In this document: positions 34,201-46,908 of the stretch, piece by piece | Layout: every line of letters starts with the position of its first letter | Numbering within the stretch: the first letter of the stretch is position 1 | Assembly: GCF_901709675.1 (NCBI RefSeq) | Contig: NC_051089.1 | Location: forward strand, 10,229,476-10,293,475 | Direction: 5' to 3' | Source: Syngnathus acus | Lineage: Eukaryota; Chordata; Actinopteri; Syngnathiformes; Syngnathidae | Length of the DNA: 64,000 bases | Notes under the pieces: generated by a model | Told to the model about the DNA's origin: nothing | What the model saw: only the letters and a program-made list of their open reading frames with translations | Database searches by the model: none | Made by a program: the position numbers and the translations under genes

Positions 34201-36050
34201 TGTATATAATTTTTCAATCATAAATTAACACTAGATTTGAATTAAGTTTTTAAAATTAGGAAACAAATCCAAAAATATGTCCCAGTCACTTTATTTAGTT
34301 GTTTTTTTTTTTTTTTAATATATAAAATTGTTTCAAAGCTATTTCAAATAGATCTTATTTCCAAAGTTCAAGGGTAATCATTTTGGCTCTTGTATAGAGG
34401 AAAGTTCAATCCCTACATCAGATGCACCCAGCATGGCCTGTATGTGAATTAGAAAGCGTGTGCGTATGTGTTTCATAAGAGCCAATTAATTTCCCCCTTT
34501 TTTTTTGGTGTTAGACATCAAAACAAAGCAAGCCGCAATTCAGAGTAATTGAGAAAATCTAATGATCAAAGTGACTGTGGTAGCTTTTACTCCGATTGAT
34601 CACATGAATGTGGCAAAAGCTTTATGCAGTCAACAAAAGAACATTTGTACACCCCCGCCCCCTGAAAAAATGTGTATATTTTATCAAAATGTTTTTGTGG
34701 GTATCTGCCTCCACAATTCTTACATTGGGATATTTGATGGACATTCAAAAAGCAACAAGGTTATGCCGTAGAGGTCATCTTTGCCCACTGTGAAAAGGGC
34801 GTGTGTACTAGTATACAGATACAAATATATTTAAATCAAGACATCACTTTTTGTTTGTTTCTGAGATGAAGAAGGACTGAAAAGAAACAAAAAAAAAGAC
34901 TCTGGGAATCTTTGGAGCTCTTATCAGGAGGACACGAGGGGCCGTGGGCACACCGAAACTGGGCATGGGAGCCGAGGGCAGGCTCCGAAACAGCTTTAAA
35001 TACCACCTCCTTATCTGATTAGTGACGACGAGAATGGACTCTGGAACCGATGGACGTTGTGTGACAGACAGACGGAGAGAGAGAGAACAGAATCTTGACT
35101 GCAGCTGCTCTTTCCTCTTTTCTTTCCCCCCCATCTGCCTCCGCTTCTGACCCTTTGATGGATGTTTCCCCAAATTTCAGGAAAGGACGGACAGAGACGC
35201 TGGCCTCTTTCCCCTCCTCCACGTTGCTACCTGTCTCCCTTTCCCCTCCGCTTGTCTTTGGTAGACAAGTAAAGCTCTCAAGTCACGCGGCAGCTCGCCC
35301 CTCTCTCTGTTGGTTATCTGGTCAAAGAAGAAAAAAGAAATTAACAGCAGAGGGTGGAGTTGGGTTCTCCAAACTGTCATTTCTTGGAAAAAGAGGCAGT
35401 TGTACACTTAAAGAAAAGCGTATTAACCAAAATCAACAACCAAACTAACAACCAAACAACCATTTGCTCCAACGTCAAAGATGAACTGTTACTTGGGGCG
35501 ATCTGTTCCTTTTGTGACTTCTGGTGCCACAATTGTTTCTTTTGGTTTCTTTTTTTTTTTTTTTTTAAACTTTTAGACTTTTTTTGTTTCCTTAAATGAC
35601 TCCTCGTTCGAGCCTCATAAGCATGGCTCTGGGGCTCCAGGCAGCCCGGCTGAGGGTAGAAAAAAAAACAGCCTTGCAATGTACAAAAAAGAGCAAGTTA
35701 AACCAAAAATGTTGTTCTTGATGTCTTTTCTATACTGTAGTCTTGTTAGCTTTTTTGTTACTGTAATTATATGATGAAGATTTCCAGACTGTACCAAATG
35801 ACATGGAAACTGACATACATACAAACCACATGGAACTTCAGACTTTTAAAGAAACTTTTGTCACAAAACCTTGTTGTCCTAGTTAAGTTGATTGTAGATG
35901 TTAATTGAATATACTCCTTTGAAAATATTTCATCAAGTATGTTTCTTGCTCATTGTGATACATTAAAATAAGTATGAGCATAGACTCGGGCTTTGGACTC
36001 ATTCTTCTCTTTTCTGATGGACTGTATGAATAAAGTGATTCACACCTCAT
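31296..36050 (+). other. zfhx3: Probable zfhx3 3'UTR, ~4.7 kb
   Basis: After the stop codon the sequence is AT-rich, non-repetitive and without convincing open frames up to a polyadenylation signal at 36029. Length is in line with the long 3'UTRs of this family. It has two exact Pumilio-type TGTATATA words (33475-33482 and 34201-34208), many poly-A/poly-T runs, and alternative poly(A) signals at 33099 (AATAAA) and 35962 (ATTAAA). The 3' end is inferred; transcript data would be needed to place it. Confidence 0.6.
36029..36034 (+). terminator. zfhx3: Candidate poly(A) signal AATAAA
   Basis: A canonical hexamer in GTATGAATAAAGTGATTC, with ATTAAA 62 bp upstream at 35967 and a second AATAAA at 36252-36257. 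It is the first canonical hexamer after a long UTR-like stretch except for 33099, so the main end may be here or alternative. Confidence 0.5.
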
Positions 36051-39000
36051 ACTTGAGTCTGTAAAACATTACTTGCAATATAAAAAGAAAATATACGTTC
36101 CATTCTCCATTCTAATACATTTCAGGTATTTAGTCACTCATTGGACAGCCATAACGTACAGCTCAGTTTCTTGTTCCTTTACTAAGATAATGTTCACTTT
36201 TGATTGATATAACACATTCCTTGGGCATCCTGTGGGCCAGTATGACTAGAAAATAAACGTGTTTTTTTTTACCTACACACATTTATATATTTTTTGTCTT
36301 ACAGCCTATCGAAATTCATATTGTACCCATGATTGAACTTAATAAAAGCGGATTGCAACAGGACCTAAATGTTATGAGCTTATGCAACTTATATTTAAAG
36401 GTGTTGCAGATAATTTCTTTGAAATATGTGAAAACAGATGAAAAGAGATTTCTAAGGAAACCTAAACCTCCAAAGGAGAGGGCAGCCTTTCTTGAGCAAG
36501 AGGCGAGATTCACTGGCCATGTTGAGCCAATTAACACACAAGGGCACATCCCAAATGAATTAAAAACACCCTAATCTGATCTGTGTGAAAAGCAAGGCCA
36601 TTTCCTTCACAGGCCAGGACCAGATGGCACTCACACTGTGATAGTGCATTGAAACAGGCCAGACCAAGTCACACTGTGAAATTGGGTTAGCGCCTTGGCC
36701 TAACACAGGCCTTGGGCAGTGTGAGGAGAATAGCCCACCTCTGTAATACTTGCCCCATATTTAATTATAATTCTCAATGTGTCTCAATAACTCATTCATT
36801 GTTCATCAGTGATGGGGTTAGGGTTCCACCTTTCAGCTGTCAATTTTTGACATATTCCAAAAAATACATATGAAATACAAAAGGCAAGCACAGCTATTTT
36901 AGATGGCGTTTTAACCATGATAGATAGATAAATTAGCCTGCAGGGCACTCCTTAAAATACTGTACTGTACTGAGAAAAACAATATCCAAACCTTGGGCAA
37001 ATGTGGATTCGACAATATGATAAACCTTTGTAATATGTGGTATAATTACTATCATAGTTCAATGTATAATATATAAGTATATTGTCTTTTTAATTATTAC
37101 TTTTATAAATGAACCCATCCATCACTGTTACAGTATATTTGCATTGAGGCCAAGTTGTGGAGTGATGCACCAAATTTAGCAAATGAAGTGTGATAAAAAA
37201 AAAAAAAAGCTTGCTTTAACCAGCACTCTCGTATGCACTGTGATGTAACAGTATCACCCTAAATGACTTCTTTTCTTTTTTTTCTTTCAGTATAATGTGT
37301 TTAGGATCGATTGATATAGACAGGCAGAACTGGTAAGGAGTACAACATATCCCACTTAGAAAAGAAAAGGTCCTTGCCAACCTCAATAAGCATGTTGCCC
37401 ATTTGAGTTTAATTAATTATGCATCCGATAGCCAAGTTTGAGAAACCACAAGGATGTTCATGGCAGGGCCACAGCCAAGGCTGAAAAGGAACCAGTGCTA
37501 CAGAATCAGGAGAAAGGAGCAAAATCCACCACAGCATGACAAATGAGGAGAGCTTACTGGCTCACCAGCTCCATCCAGAAAGGCGGCTGAGGTCCAATGC
37601 AGTCAGCGAGTATTTACCGTACCAAGTTTTTTGTAAACCATTTTAACTTAAAAAAAAAAAAAAAGAAATCAGAAAAACAAGCAGCTGCCAAAATGTGTCA
37701 GTTCCTTCCAGTTGGGGTCTGCTAAAACTAGTCGCGTCATATTCACACCAAGTCAAAAGTTCAAAGTTGACTATAATTTACTGTGCAGTACCTCAAGGCC
37801 CTTTCTGCATATAAAGTGTTCTGCACAAGCGAGGGCATCATAATGGAGATGACTGTGAAGAGCAAAGATTGATTTCAGCTGTCAAAAATTTGAAATCCAA
37901 GCAAGCCATTAGTTTTCAGAGAAACGCATTGTTCGTGACCCAGTTGTGCTATTGGAGTGAGTGGCAGGTAAACTGCCTTCCCTCTAGGATCCATGCTGGG
38001 AAGGTGTGCGGCCAGTCATAGCAGGCCCAGGGCTGTGCTGCAGCATTTCCCCGTCTCTTGAACACAGGATCAAGTATCGCTGTTTTCGCAGCACCTTCTG
38101 GTTCTGTTTAACAGGAAATGAGCTTCATCAGAACAAGTCCGACCAAAACTGAGTCGGAATGGGCCCTGACAGGCGGCAATATTAGCCTGTGACGGCAGTC
38201 GGTAATTGAATGATCAGCCCCCCCCACCCCCATCACTCATAATGAAGAGAATATGTGCAGGGAATATGTTTGTCCTTCTTTATCCTTTATCTGCCCCTTT
38301 CCTTGTCTCGTTTCCCCACTTTTAGCCCTCAATAAATCATGCGTTGGAGCAGAAATAAAGGAGAATTTGCCCCAACTTCAAAGTGCCTTTCGTGTCATTT
38401 CTGTAACCTCAATGTGATGATGCATTGAAAAGGCTTCTAGTGCGCTCCGCTCTCGAGTGCGTTCCCCTCGAAACAACGCCGCGATGACAGTGTTGTGGGA
38501 GAGCGAGTGCAAGTACATGAGAGATCAATTATTACACCTCATTCTGCTCTCGTATGCAAAATGATAATGGGTGTACCATGTCAGAGCCGAACCATCAGGT
38601 GGTGTATCCTTTCCTCGTAAATGTGTTTCACAGATTGTCTGAGAAGAGTCTGTTAAATCCCTTTGGACGTTCAAGCTGAAGGGAAAGAATTTGGCTTCTC
38701 CTTGATCTGTCTTCAAATGTCCCTCGGTGGACATGATTTAAGAGTAATAAAACAGCAGAAAGGGGCGGAGGGGGGCAACATGATGTCACTTTACACATGT
38801 AAACATCGCTCTCATATGGGAAGATGTTTTTAAAGAAATAGAATTAGTCTTGTGTGTTTGTGGCACACACAAAAAAAGGATTCATTGAGGCCACGGCTGA
38901 GGAAGGGCGTTGTTATTAGGGAAGCGAGAGGCGCAGCTTGGAGGTGCAGCATCATATTTCACGTAGGATGTGAACTCCGAGACGGATTCTTAATACAATA

Positions 39001-39650
39001 AGTGCTTTGAGACTTGTTGGTATATAGATATTTCTCTGGCTTTTTTGGGGGGCTTTTTGTGTTTTTCAAAACCCTAACCAAAATCACTTGTAGTGTATTG
39101 CTGCTGGAATGCCTGTCAGCCTGCATGGGCCCATGACCCTGAGCTGGCTGCTATAATGATTGGAAGATGAAAGAGCCAGACCCCATTCCCAGGCTGCCCT
39201 GTTAGGGGGTGCAAGCCTGTGAAATGGAGAGATAATAGAGACCAGGTGGACTGTGGATGCCTGAGACACTCCTCAGTCATTCGGAGAGTTCCTCTCAGTG
39301 AGAAGGAGGGCAAACCACAACGAGTGTGATGGGCTTACGGGCCATTTCCATTTTTTTTTAAAGTGAAAACAAATTAAATTGTTTTTTCGCCCAACAAAAC
39401 CCATTTTTAGGGAGTCTGAAAACTCTTTTTGTTTTTAAACTTGGTTAATCATTTTGAAAACACTATCCTTGTGACTCTGTGTACATCTTTCCAGAGATGA
39501 TGCAGTAGTCCCAGTTCTCATGCGACAGACAGTGAGTGTGCATGGTCGCTCCTCGGGCAGTGGTGTGAAGTTTCACACCTGACATTCACATCATCTGCCA
39601 CAGTGTATTAACAACAATCATCCTTCCCACTGTCTGACAAATATTTTATA

Positions 39651-39697
39651 CATACACACGCATGCACACACGCACACTTACACACACACGCACACCA
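39651..39697. repeat. Imperfect (CA)n microsatellite
   Basis: CA-rich run with ACGC and ACTTAC interruptions. Confidence 0.85.
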
Positions 39698-39740
39698 ACC
39701 TCTGGCCTGAAGAGTTGGGCAATTCTTAGCTTTATCAAGC

Positions 39741-39800
39741 ATCTTTGGGTCTTTGAAAAGCGCTATACAAATGTAATGAATTATTATTGTTATTAATATT
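39741..39800 (+). mobile_element. LINE (L2-like) 3'-end fragment
   Basis: CTTTGGGTCTTTGAAAAGCG followed by CTATACAAATGTAATGAATT and ATTATTATTGTTATT is the typical 3' tail of fish L2-type non-LTR elements, which end in a microsatellite-like tail. Only the tail is present. Confidence 0.6.
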
Positions 39801-41315
39801 GAAGACTAAATTGTTCATTGGTGTGAATGTGAGTGTGTACAGTTGTCTACATGTACCTCTTGTCCCGAAGTCAACTGAGAAGATTTGCAGTTCAGCTGGA
39901 CAAAGCTGTACATAAAATTGGTGGATGAATGGATAGCTATATAGAGAAAAAATATGTCCTGAATTTGTCTCATGATTCAATATTCAGTTTAAAATATTTG
40001 GTCTAGCAACAAGTCTGACCATCCAAGCACATTTTACTCTTCGTATCTGCCATTAATTTAAAGTAGAGAAAGTAAAGCAAAGGTCAGGCGGACTGACTGC
40101 GAAAAGTGTTTCTAATTGGAGCAGACAGGCTCGCATAGCTCTGCTGTAATTGCTATCTAATTAGCGGGTAGATAGCAGATTCCAACATGCCATTTAACAT
40201 CAACAATTTAACCCTTAAGAGGAACACTCAGAGAATGTATTCTAAGCAAATCCTGTGGGAAAAACACTTTGTTCCATTTTTCTCCCCTCATTGGAAGCTC
40301 AGTAAATCAAATGGAAAGCGCCTCAAATGAGGAAAAGTCCCACTTAACGTCTTATCTCCAAGAGCTTTTACATATTAAACATTGATTACATACAAATAGC
40401 AGTGCCTTTCTTATCATCATTGTCCATTGTCTTGCAGAGATTATCCTATAATTAAACCTAACAGGGTTGTACTGAGGGCTTTTTGTCAAGTGAGTGAATT
40501 GCTCATTATTCTCACTGAATGTGGGCTAATGACAGTGGCGACATTATGAGCAAGCATGCAAGGGAGTACATGCGAATAATGCAGACAGTGTTTGACTCAG
40601 ATTAATTATACAAGGGATTCTAAAACAAAAGACTACACACAGACGAAAAGGACACTTCATTAGGTACATCAATCTTAGGGTTTAAATGTGTTCAACAATG
40701 GCACCGACATAGTAATATAATACAATCATGTATAATACAATACACTTTAATCCATTCTGGTTTCTTGAAATACTTTAAATCGTCTTTCTTCATTGAATTG
40801 ATTGGAAACGCCATTGTTTTTAATAAGGGAAACAGCACTCGATGATAAAATACCTTTTATTCTGACATAGTTGAATAGAAAAATTCAAAATTAAGATTAA
40901 TTCAATGTAGCTCCTATACATACTATGTAGGAGCAACATACAGAAGAGGAGATTTTGCCACCGGGTGGCAGCATTGTACGTTTACATAGACACAAAAAAC
41001 ACAAAATGCTTTTACGTTTCAGTTACCTTTAGTGTCTCAATACACGTAAACAGTAGAATTTGTCATTCATTGCAGAGGGTAAAGAATGTGAGTATTGTTA
41101 TATTGACTGTCAACATGTGTTACTGCACCATTTGTGTACTGTGCCATGAACTCTGTTATTTGCAATTTGTTAGCCTGTCTGCACAAATTAGCATTAAGAT
41201 GGATTGTACATGTTTATGTTATCAGATAAAAAAGTCACATGATCCTGTAATGTTAGTTACTTAGCACTATGAAGCCAAGCACTTGGTGGCAAACACACAC
41301 AAAAAAGAAAATTAA

Positions 41316-41473
41316 TAAAGCAGGTCAGCATAAGAGTGACCCTGAGTTTGGTTTTATGTCTGCATCGGTCCATCTAAGTTATTATATATTATTATAAAGC
41401 AGGTCAGCATAAGAGTGACCCTGAGTTGTGTTTCATGTCTGCATCAGTCCAGCTAAGTTATTACCGTACATGA
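41316..41473. repeat. 79-bp tandem duplication (2 copies)
   Basis: TAAAGCAGGTCAGCATAAGA begins at 41316 and again at 41395; the copies continue AGTGACCCTGAGTT...ATGTCTGCATC.GTCCA.CTAAGTTATTA with a few differences. No gene is involved. Confidence 0.88.
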
Positions 41474-42102
41474 TGAAAAATAATATCTAGCATTATAGCA
41501 AATCACAAACACAATAATTTATTTCATTGCAAATTTTATTTAATTGTAAACAACTAAAGCCACACACAAAAAACAGTTCCTCAGTCAAGCGTCCGATGAG
41601 TCTGGGTGGTTTAATGTCTGTTTTTCTTCAATTGTGAATCATATGCAATTAAAGTGTAGCATTCACTGCCTGGAGCCTGTGCCCACCCCCCAGCAGCACA
41701 CACTCCGATCTTTGTTCAGCTTCTTTATCATCCTCACTGTCTTCCTCATGCACACATGACACTCTCAACATATCAGGCCAAGGTCACTGAACATCCACTG
41801 CGGACTGTTGCCTCTTTCTAAATTAATGTTGCAATTAGCAACCTTGTGATAAATGCTGAGCAGTCGTCCCACACTGCTCCCCTTCCTGTGATATATTAAT
41901 TTTTGACCAAAACATCCCCTCTTGACTGTCGTAACAAGGTATGATGTATTAAATCTTGGCTGTTGCTATGGCGACAGCAGCCCCATCTTGTCATTAGAGC
42001 CACAAACAAGCAGTGGTAGCTAATGTCATTGCAGTCAACATGGAGAGTGATGCGAAACAGAGAGGTTGTGTAGGATGTGTTTTTATAAGGGCATTCAATG
42101 TG

Positions 42103-42127
42103 AAATATATATATATATATATACATA

Positions 42128-42158
<31 letters not shown>
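42103..42158. repeat. Compound (AT)n-(ATAC)n-(AC)n microsatellite
   Basis: An AT run, then ATACATACATATATAT, then an AC run. Minus-strand and plus-strand frames through it are artefacts. Confidence 0.95.
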
Positions 42159-43823
42159 TATTAAGTTGCATGATCTGCTAGAGGATCTTTGCAATGGTCT
42201 TATTATATACACATCCCTCTAGTGAATAGTTTGCATGTTACGCAACAATATTTCTGATGTCTTAGTTTCCATGCAAAATTCCTCAATGTGCTTAGTGTAG
42301 TTTAGATCAAGAGGAGTCTGCTGGCTTTCCTAACTAAATTATCCAATTGTTGTTTCTTTTCTACGAGCTACTAAACTGAGATCACATGCACAGGCAATGA
42401 AAAGTGACAAGAAATTGACTAAAGCATGGGGAATCAATGAGAAGTAAATGTGTTCCCTAAGTACAAGTGAGCAGCTGATGGCTGCCTGTGGTCTACCTCC
42501 TCTTCTTTGGTCTTCTTTTTTTCCCATCACTTACATGTAGCCACACCGTATCATATTATCACATCTGCTGAGCTACTACACATGTGCAACAGCTATAAAA
42601 AAAAATACCTTCTGCTGAAAGTGATTACTTGACTATACTTCATCTTTTATTTTCTCTTTAATGTTAAAAGTTCTACTCTGCTCTTTTGCAAAATGTGTAG
42701 TTTTTTTTTTTTTTAACTGTACAGCTGTGGCTTCTTATGTGGTGTCCACCAAGAAGGCCATTACATTTTGTCAATACTTTACTCATTGTAGATTTGTCAA
42801 CATGATGATGTTAGCATGCGCCAGAGATTTCTGTAAATTTTTAGCAGACACTAAAGTATCCTTCTTTAGTTCATTAAGTATTCTGCACTGTGCTTTTCCA
42901 GTCCTCTTTACAAGACGGACACAAGTGACACTAGCAACTGTGCTGAACTTTACCCTGACAAATTTACGTCTTTCCATGGAGTGACGAACATGAAGGTTTT
43001 TATCAAATTTTGTGATCCTTACCAGCAAGTTAGCACTTTATTGTAGGTATTGTGAGAGCTATTTTGTAGGTGGGGCATGGTTTTCACAGGATGTTTCTTG
43101 AGAGTACTTTTGGAATAGGGCATGGCAGCTTTTTGCAACTCCTCCAAGCTCATCGCACGGGGTTGGCTGACCTCCGATTCTGATTAGATTTTCCAGTACT
43201 CAACTGTAGAGGGAGATTGCAGTAGATGAGAACATTCTTCCTGGACTCCTCTACCTCTGCCTTTACCAAGATGTCATTGGTCTTCTCTGCCTCCACGTTC
43301 TTATGGATTGAATTTTTTGTGCAGAAGGTTTTATGTTTGCTGTTGGTTTGCAAAGTTCATTTTTCTGGTCTCTTAATTTGCATTTTTACCAACTCATATT
43401 TTCTCCAAAAGTTTGATCATTCTATTTTGTCAAACCACGAGTAAGGTCCGTCTCGGTTTTTTAGTTAGTGGTGCACCATCATCTCAAAGGCTTACAGCAG
43501 GACTGAGTTTATATTTGTGTTAAAATGAGAATATTTCATGCCATTGCTATTGCACATTATGAATGAAAACCCCAGGTCAGTATTGAGGCCTGGATAGAGA
43601 AATCAAGGTGACATTTGTGTAAATTGTTTTTACTTTATGATTTTCTCATTAGATTTTATTGCTATATTATTACACTGTATACAGTATGCTATTTTCACTA
43701 CAGAGAAATCTCCTGGATACGACAGGAATTAATCAAAACCACCAGACATATGAAGTATGTACTATGTAAACAAAGAAATATATATATGCCATAGCTTTTA
43801 CTGTCAGTCTCCTCTGCCCCCCC

Positions 43824-43850
43824 AACACACACACACACACACGCACACAC
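43824..43850. repeat. (AC)n microsatellite
   Basis: AC repeats with one ACGC interruption, preceded by a C run. Confidence 0.92.
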
Positions 43851-44612
43851 TCCCTCTTGCCTTCTACAGACTGATGTGGGTAGGACCAGGCAGGGGTTAA
43901 ACTCATCGCGCCATAAAAAAGGAGCTGTTCATAAAATGGAGGAATAAGAAGCAGAAATAATATTTCAAGTATGATTAGTTCATCCGCAGGGCACCTTGTG
44001 CGATTGAGAAAGGGGGTGAAAGTGGGAGGGGTTATTGTGCACGGCAAGCAGTAAATTATATCTAGCCTTTGAATGATTCCTGCAGATCCTATTACGACAG
44101 TGAGGGGGATTGGGAGGGGGTGGAGGCGGGGGGGTGGTTGGGGGTCAGTGGGGAGAGAGAAAAGCAGCAGAACGAATCGGATGAATTTTATTTCCAGCTG
44201 TCCGAATGATGGGGGACATGAGCGGAGGAGAGAAGAGTGCATCGAATAGATATTAAGACAACCATTTGTTCTCTTCTGCATAATCTTAGTGTAGTGTATA
44301 TATACAAGCACGGTGTCAGTCAATGACAAAATTCATCTCTAACGTGAATACTAAATCGGTAAGCCACAAAGACTTATCACCACCACCTCCACCCACAAAA
44401 TTAGAATCTTTAGTTTATAGCGTACATAATTCATAATTTATGCTGACACTTTAGCGCCATTAAAGATAACAATAACAAGATTAAGAAGACGTGTCATTAA
44501 ACTCACCCTTTGCTGAGCTGTAGTGACACACAATTTAGCCTGTAGCAGGTGGTAAAACATGTCACACTTCAAATTTATTGACACAAGTGTTGACATCTAA
44601 CACCGGTTCTGA

Positions 44613-44647
44613 AAATATGGGCATGCCAGTAATCACCTGTTTATCTG
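44613..44647 (+). repeat. 35-bp segment duplicated at 50955-50989
   Basis: This segment (core ATATGGGCATGCCAGTAATC) is identical over 35 bp, in direct orientation, to 50955-50989, at the outer right edge of the large palindrome. Flanks differ immediately on both sides. Confidence 0.93.
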
Positions 44648-45589
44648 CATCACATTGGTCCTTTCAAAAAAAAAAAAAAAATCTTGATGCCCACTGCCTG
44701 AATACTAAAGTATCACTCCAGCTCTTACTTCTGTCTCATGTAGGTCCTGTTTTTTGAACACAATGTGTACTCTCAATTATCTCATAAAATCTCCCTCAAT
44801 TTGACCATCGTGTTCAGACCCAAGCTATTTAATTTACTGTAGAAATGAGATCATTAATTAAGCCTTGTTTGTGCCAAACTGTATTGGTCGGTGGGCGAGT
44901 GCCAAAAGAGCGATGGGAGCTTTTGGACATTTAATGCAGAACATTAATAATAACAGAAGAGAAGCAAGGGGGAATTAAAAAGAAAGAATTTTGCACCCAG
45001 CCTCCCCCATTAATTGCACTTTTAAATTTCCCTATAATGGATTCTGACATCTCAAGTCACCAAAATCCATCATTCTGAAGGGTATTATTCCTCAATTAAC
45101 CTGTCAACCCCCACCAAGACCACCCGACGGCTTTCAGCCGAGATTTGGAAAGAAATGACAAATTCTAATTACTTTTAAATATAAAGTAGATTGATAATCC
45201 AGTCTTATTCCAAACACATGTACCAAGTCGTATAAACCTTTAATTCTACCTTCAACATAGCTGGTGATTATAGGCAATCCGAGGTGCATCCAAGGTCACT
45301 TTTCCCTCGACTAATGGCAGGTCCATCTTGTCAGGCCCAAGCAGAAACACCACTCTGCAAACTAATCACATTCATAATCAGATTGTGCTTACACCGTAGC
45401 TTCATCTTAATGCATAAAAAGTGTCTAAAGGGGAAAATGGCTGACATCCATACTTAGGAATTATTTTTCTAGTAGTTTCATATATTGGTTAGATGTGTAA
45501 GCTTTTGAACGCAGTAGTGCAGGTATACATAATTTGTTTATTTATTATTTATTCATCACTCTTATTGTTCATTGTTTGTGCCTTCTTGT

Positions 45590-45732
45590 TTTTGTTTTGC
45601 GTTGTTTACTTGTATGTTTATCGTGTACTGTGTCTCGTCACCGTGGGATAGGGGAAACGTAATTTCGATTTCTTTGTGTGTCTTGGCATGAAGAGATTGA
45701 CAATAAAGCAGACTTTGACTTTGACTTTGATA
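45590..45732 (+). mobile_element. Fish LINE-type 3' tail with (TTTGAC)n end
   Basis: TGTGTCTCGTCACCGTGGGA through AACGTAATTTCGATTTC and GACAATAAAGCAGACTTTGA to a short TTTGAC repeat. This is a very common fish retroelement 3' end whose tail repeats the last bases. The left limit is uncertain and only the 3' part is present. It lies about 100 bp outside the left end of the palindromic structure. Confidence 0.6.
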
Positions 45733-46528
45733 CACGCCACCATTATAAGTGCCTCTGAATAACTCAAAGTTCAAATGTTCTGTCAGGCATGTCCTGACAT
45801 TTTTGTTTTTTGGCAAAATGTTAGTGTTGGTTCGTGAGTGAACGATTCTTTCAAAAGAACGAATCTTTTCAGTGAACGAGAATGACCGAATCACTTCCTA
45901 AAGTGAATCGTTCTTTTTTCAGTTTATATGACTTCAACCAGTAGGTGTCAGCAATGCCCATTGAAGCTGGTGCCACCTCGCCATAAAACAAAACGAAGAA
46001 GAAAATGACGTAGCTTCCCGTTCACGAACGAGTCGTGAATTGCATTTATTTCCCGTTCATCAACTGAACGGGTCTGTGAGTAAACGAGTCAGTGATTTGC
46101 ATTTCCAGTTCATCGCGAGAACGGATCAGTGAGGGAACGAATCCTGACTTTCTCGTTCGCGAACGAGTCAATGGGTCAACTGCCTTCCTTCCCCCCGTGC
46201 ATCAACGGATCAGTCAGTGAACGTGTTGCGTCTCCCTCCTGGCGTGAACTATGTAAGGCAGAATGTCGATTTACGGTTTGCCAAGGAAAGAAAGAACCGC
46301 TCACTGAAACACCACTTCTTTTATGCGCGTTTTCTCCAAGCGAACGGCTAACTTTATTGCATGAAGGGATGCGCCGTTATGCGCCGTTATGCAACAACGG
46401 GGAGATTATGCTTCTCTTTGGGTAATCTTGATTTTATAACACTTATAGTAGTTTTAAAATAACGTGTATGCATATATACGCCTAAATATTGTTATCCAAT
46501 ATATCTACTGCAATTTCACATTGGATTG

Positions 46529-46724
46529 CTCCCCTTGGGTTGGTGTCAGGAAGGGCATCCGGCTGTAAAAAGTTTTGCTCCAAAAATGTTCTCAGTATAG
46601 GACTCTCAACCACGAGATGGCCATGGACCGTCCTCGGTGGAAGAAAGCCATATTGAGAATCCAGTCCAACCCAGCGGCGCCTGGAAAACGGACTTTAAAC
46701 CGATGATGATGATGATGATGATTG
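46529..46724 (+). mobile_element. RTE-like LINE 3'-tail insertion in the left arm, (GAT)n tail
   Basis: TTGGTGTCAGGAAGGGCATC followed by CGGCTGTAAAA and ending in a (GAT)n tail resembles the 3' end of fish RTE-type LINEs. It sits between GGATTG (46523-46528) and GATTGCTGG; the right arm has the uninterrupted GGATTGCTGG at the mirror position (about 50183-50193, minus strand), so the target-site duplication is about 4-5 bp (GATTG), overlapping the tail. It inserted after the two arms existed. Confidence 0.75.
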
Positions 46725-46908
46725 CTGGTTTGAAATTTATTTTTAATATATATATATTTTTTAATAAACATTTATGTTAAAACTTGTCTGGTGTTTTATT
46801 CCTTGTTTTTATATTCGCCAATTAAAACAAAAATCAGACATTTGGTTAACTGCTTTATGTGACAATATGTGTAGGTACACCTCATGGACACTACAATAGG
46901 TACAGTAC

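Larger units (their letters stand above)
36051..45500. other. Intergenic region without recognisable genes
   Basis: No exon-like or domain-bearing frame is seen. Contents: an L2-type LINE tail fragment (39741), CA-rich microsatellites (39651, 42103, 43824), a 79-bp tandem duplication (41316) and poly-A runs. Stretches such as 40080-40640 and 44990-45440 are non-repetitive and rich in TAATTA/TTAATT words, resembling vertebrate conserved regulatory DNA (inference). The segment 44613-44647 is the source or twin of a 35-bp copy found at 50955. Confidence 0.6.

Noticed and set aside
43733-44329. A 198-residue open frame on the minus strand
   Set aside because: No recognisable domain. It crosses an AC microsatellite and a G-rich low-complexity stretch and has no exon-like borders. 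Judged to be chance.
46129-46425. A 98-residue open frame in the left arm with a related 67-residue frame in the right arm (50494-50697)
   Set aside because: The two are related only because the arms are inverted copies. They diverge by indels after about 50 residues and show no transposase motif.
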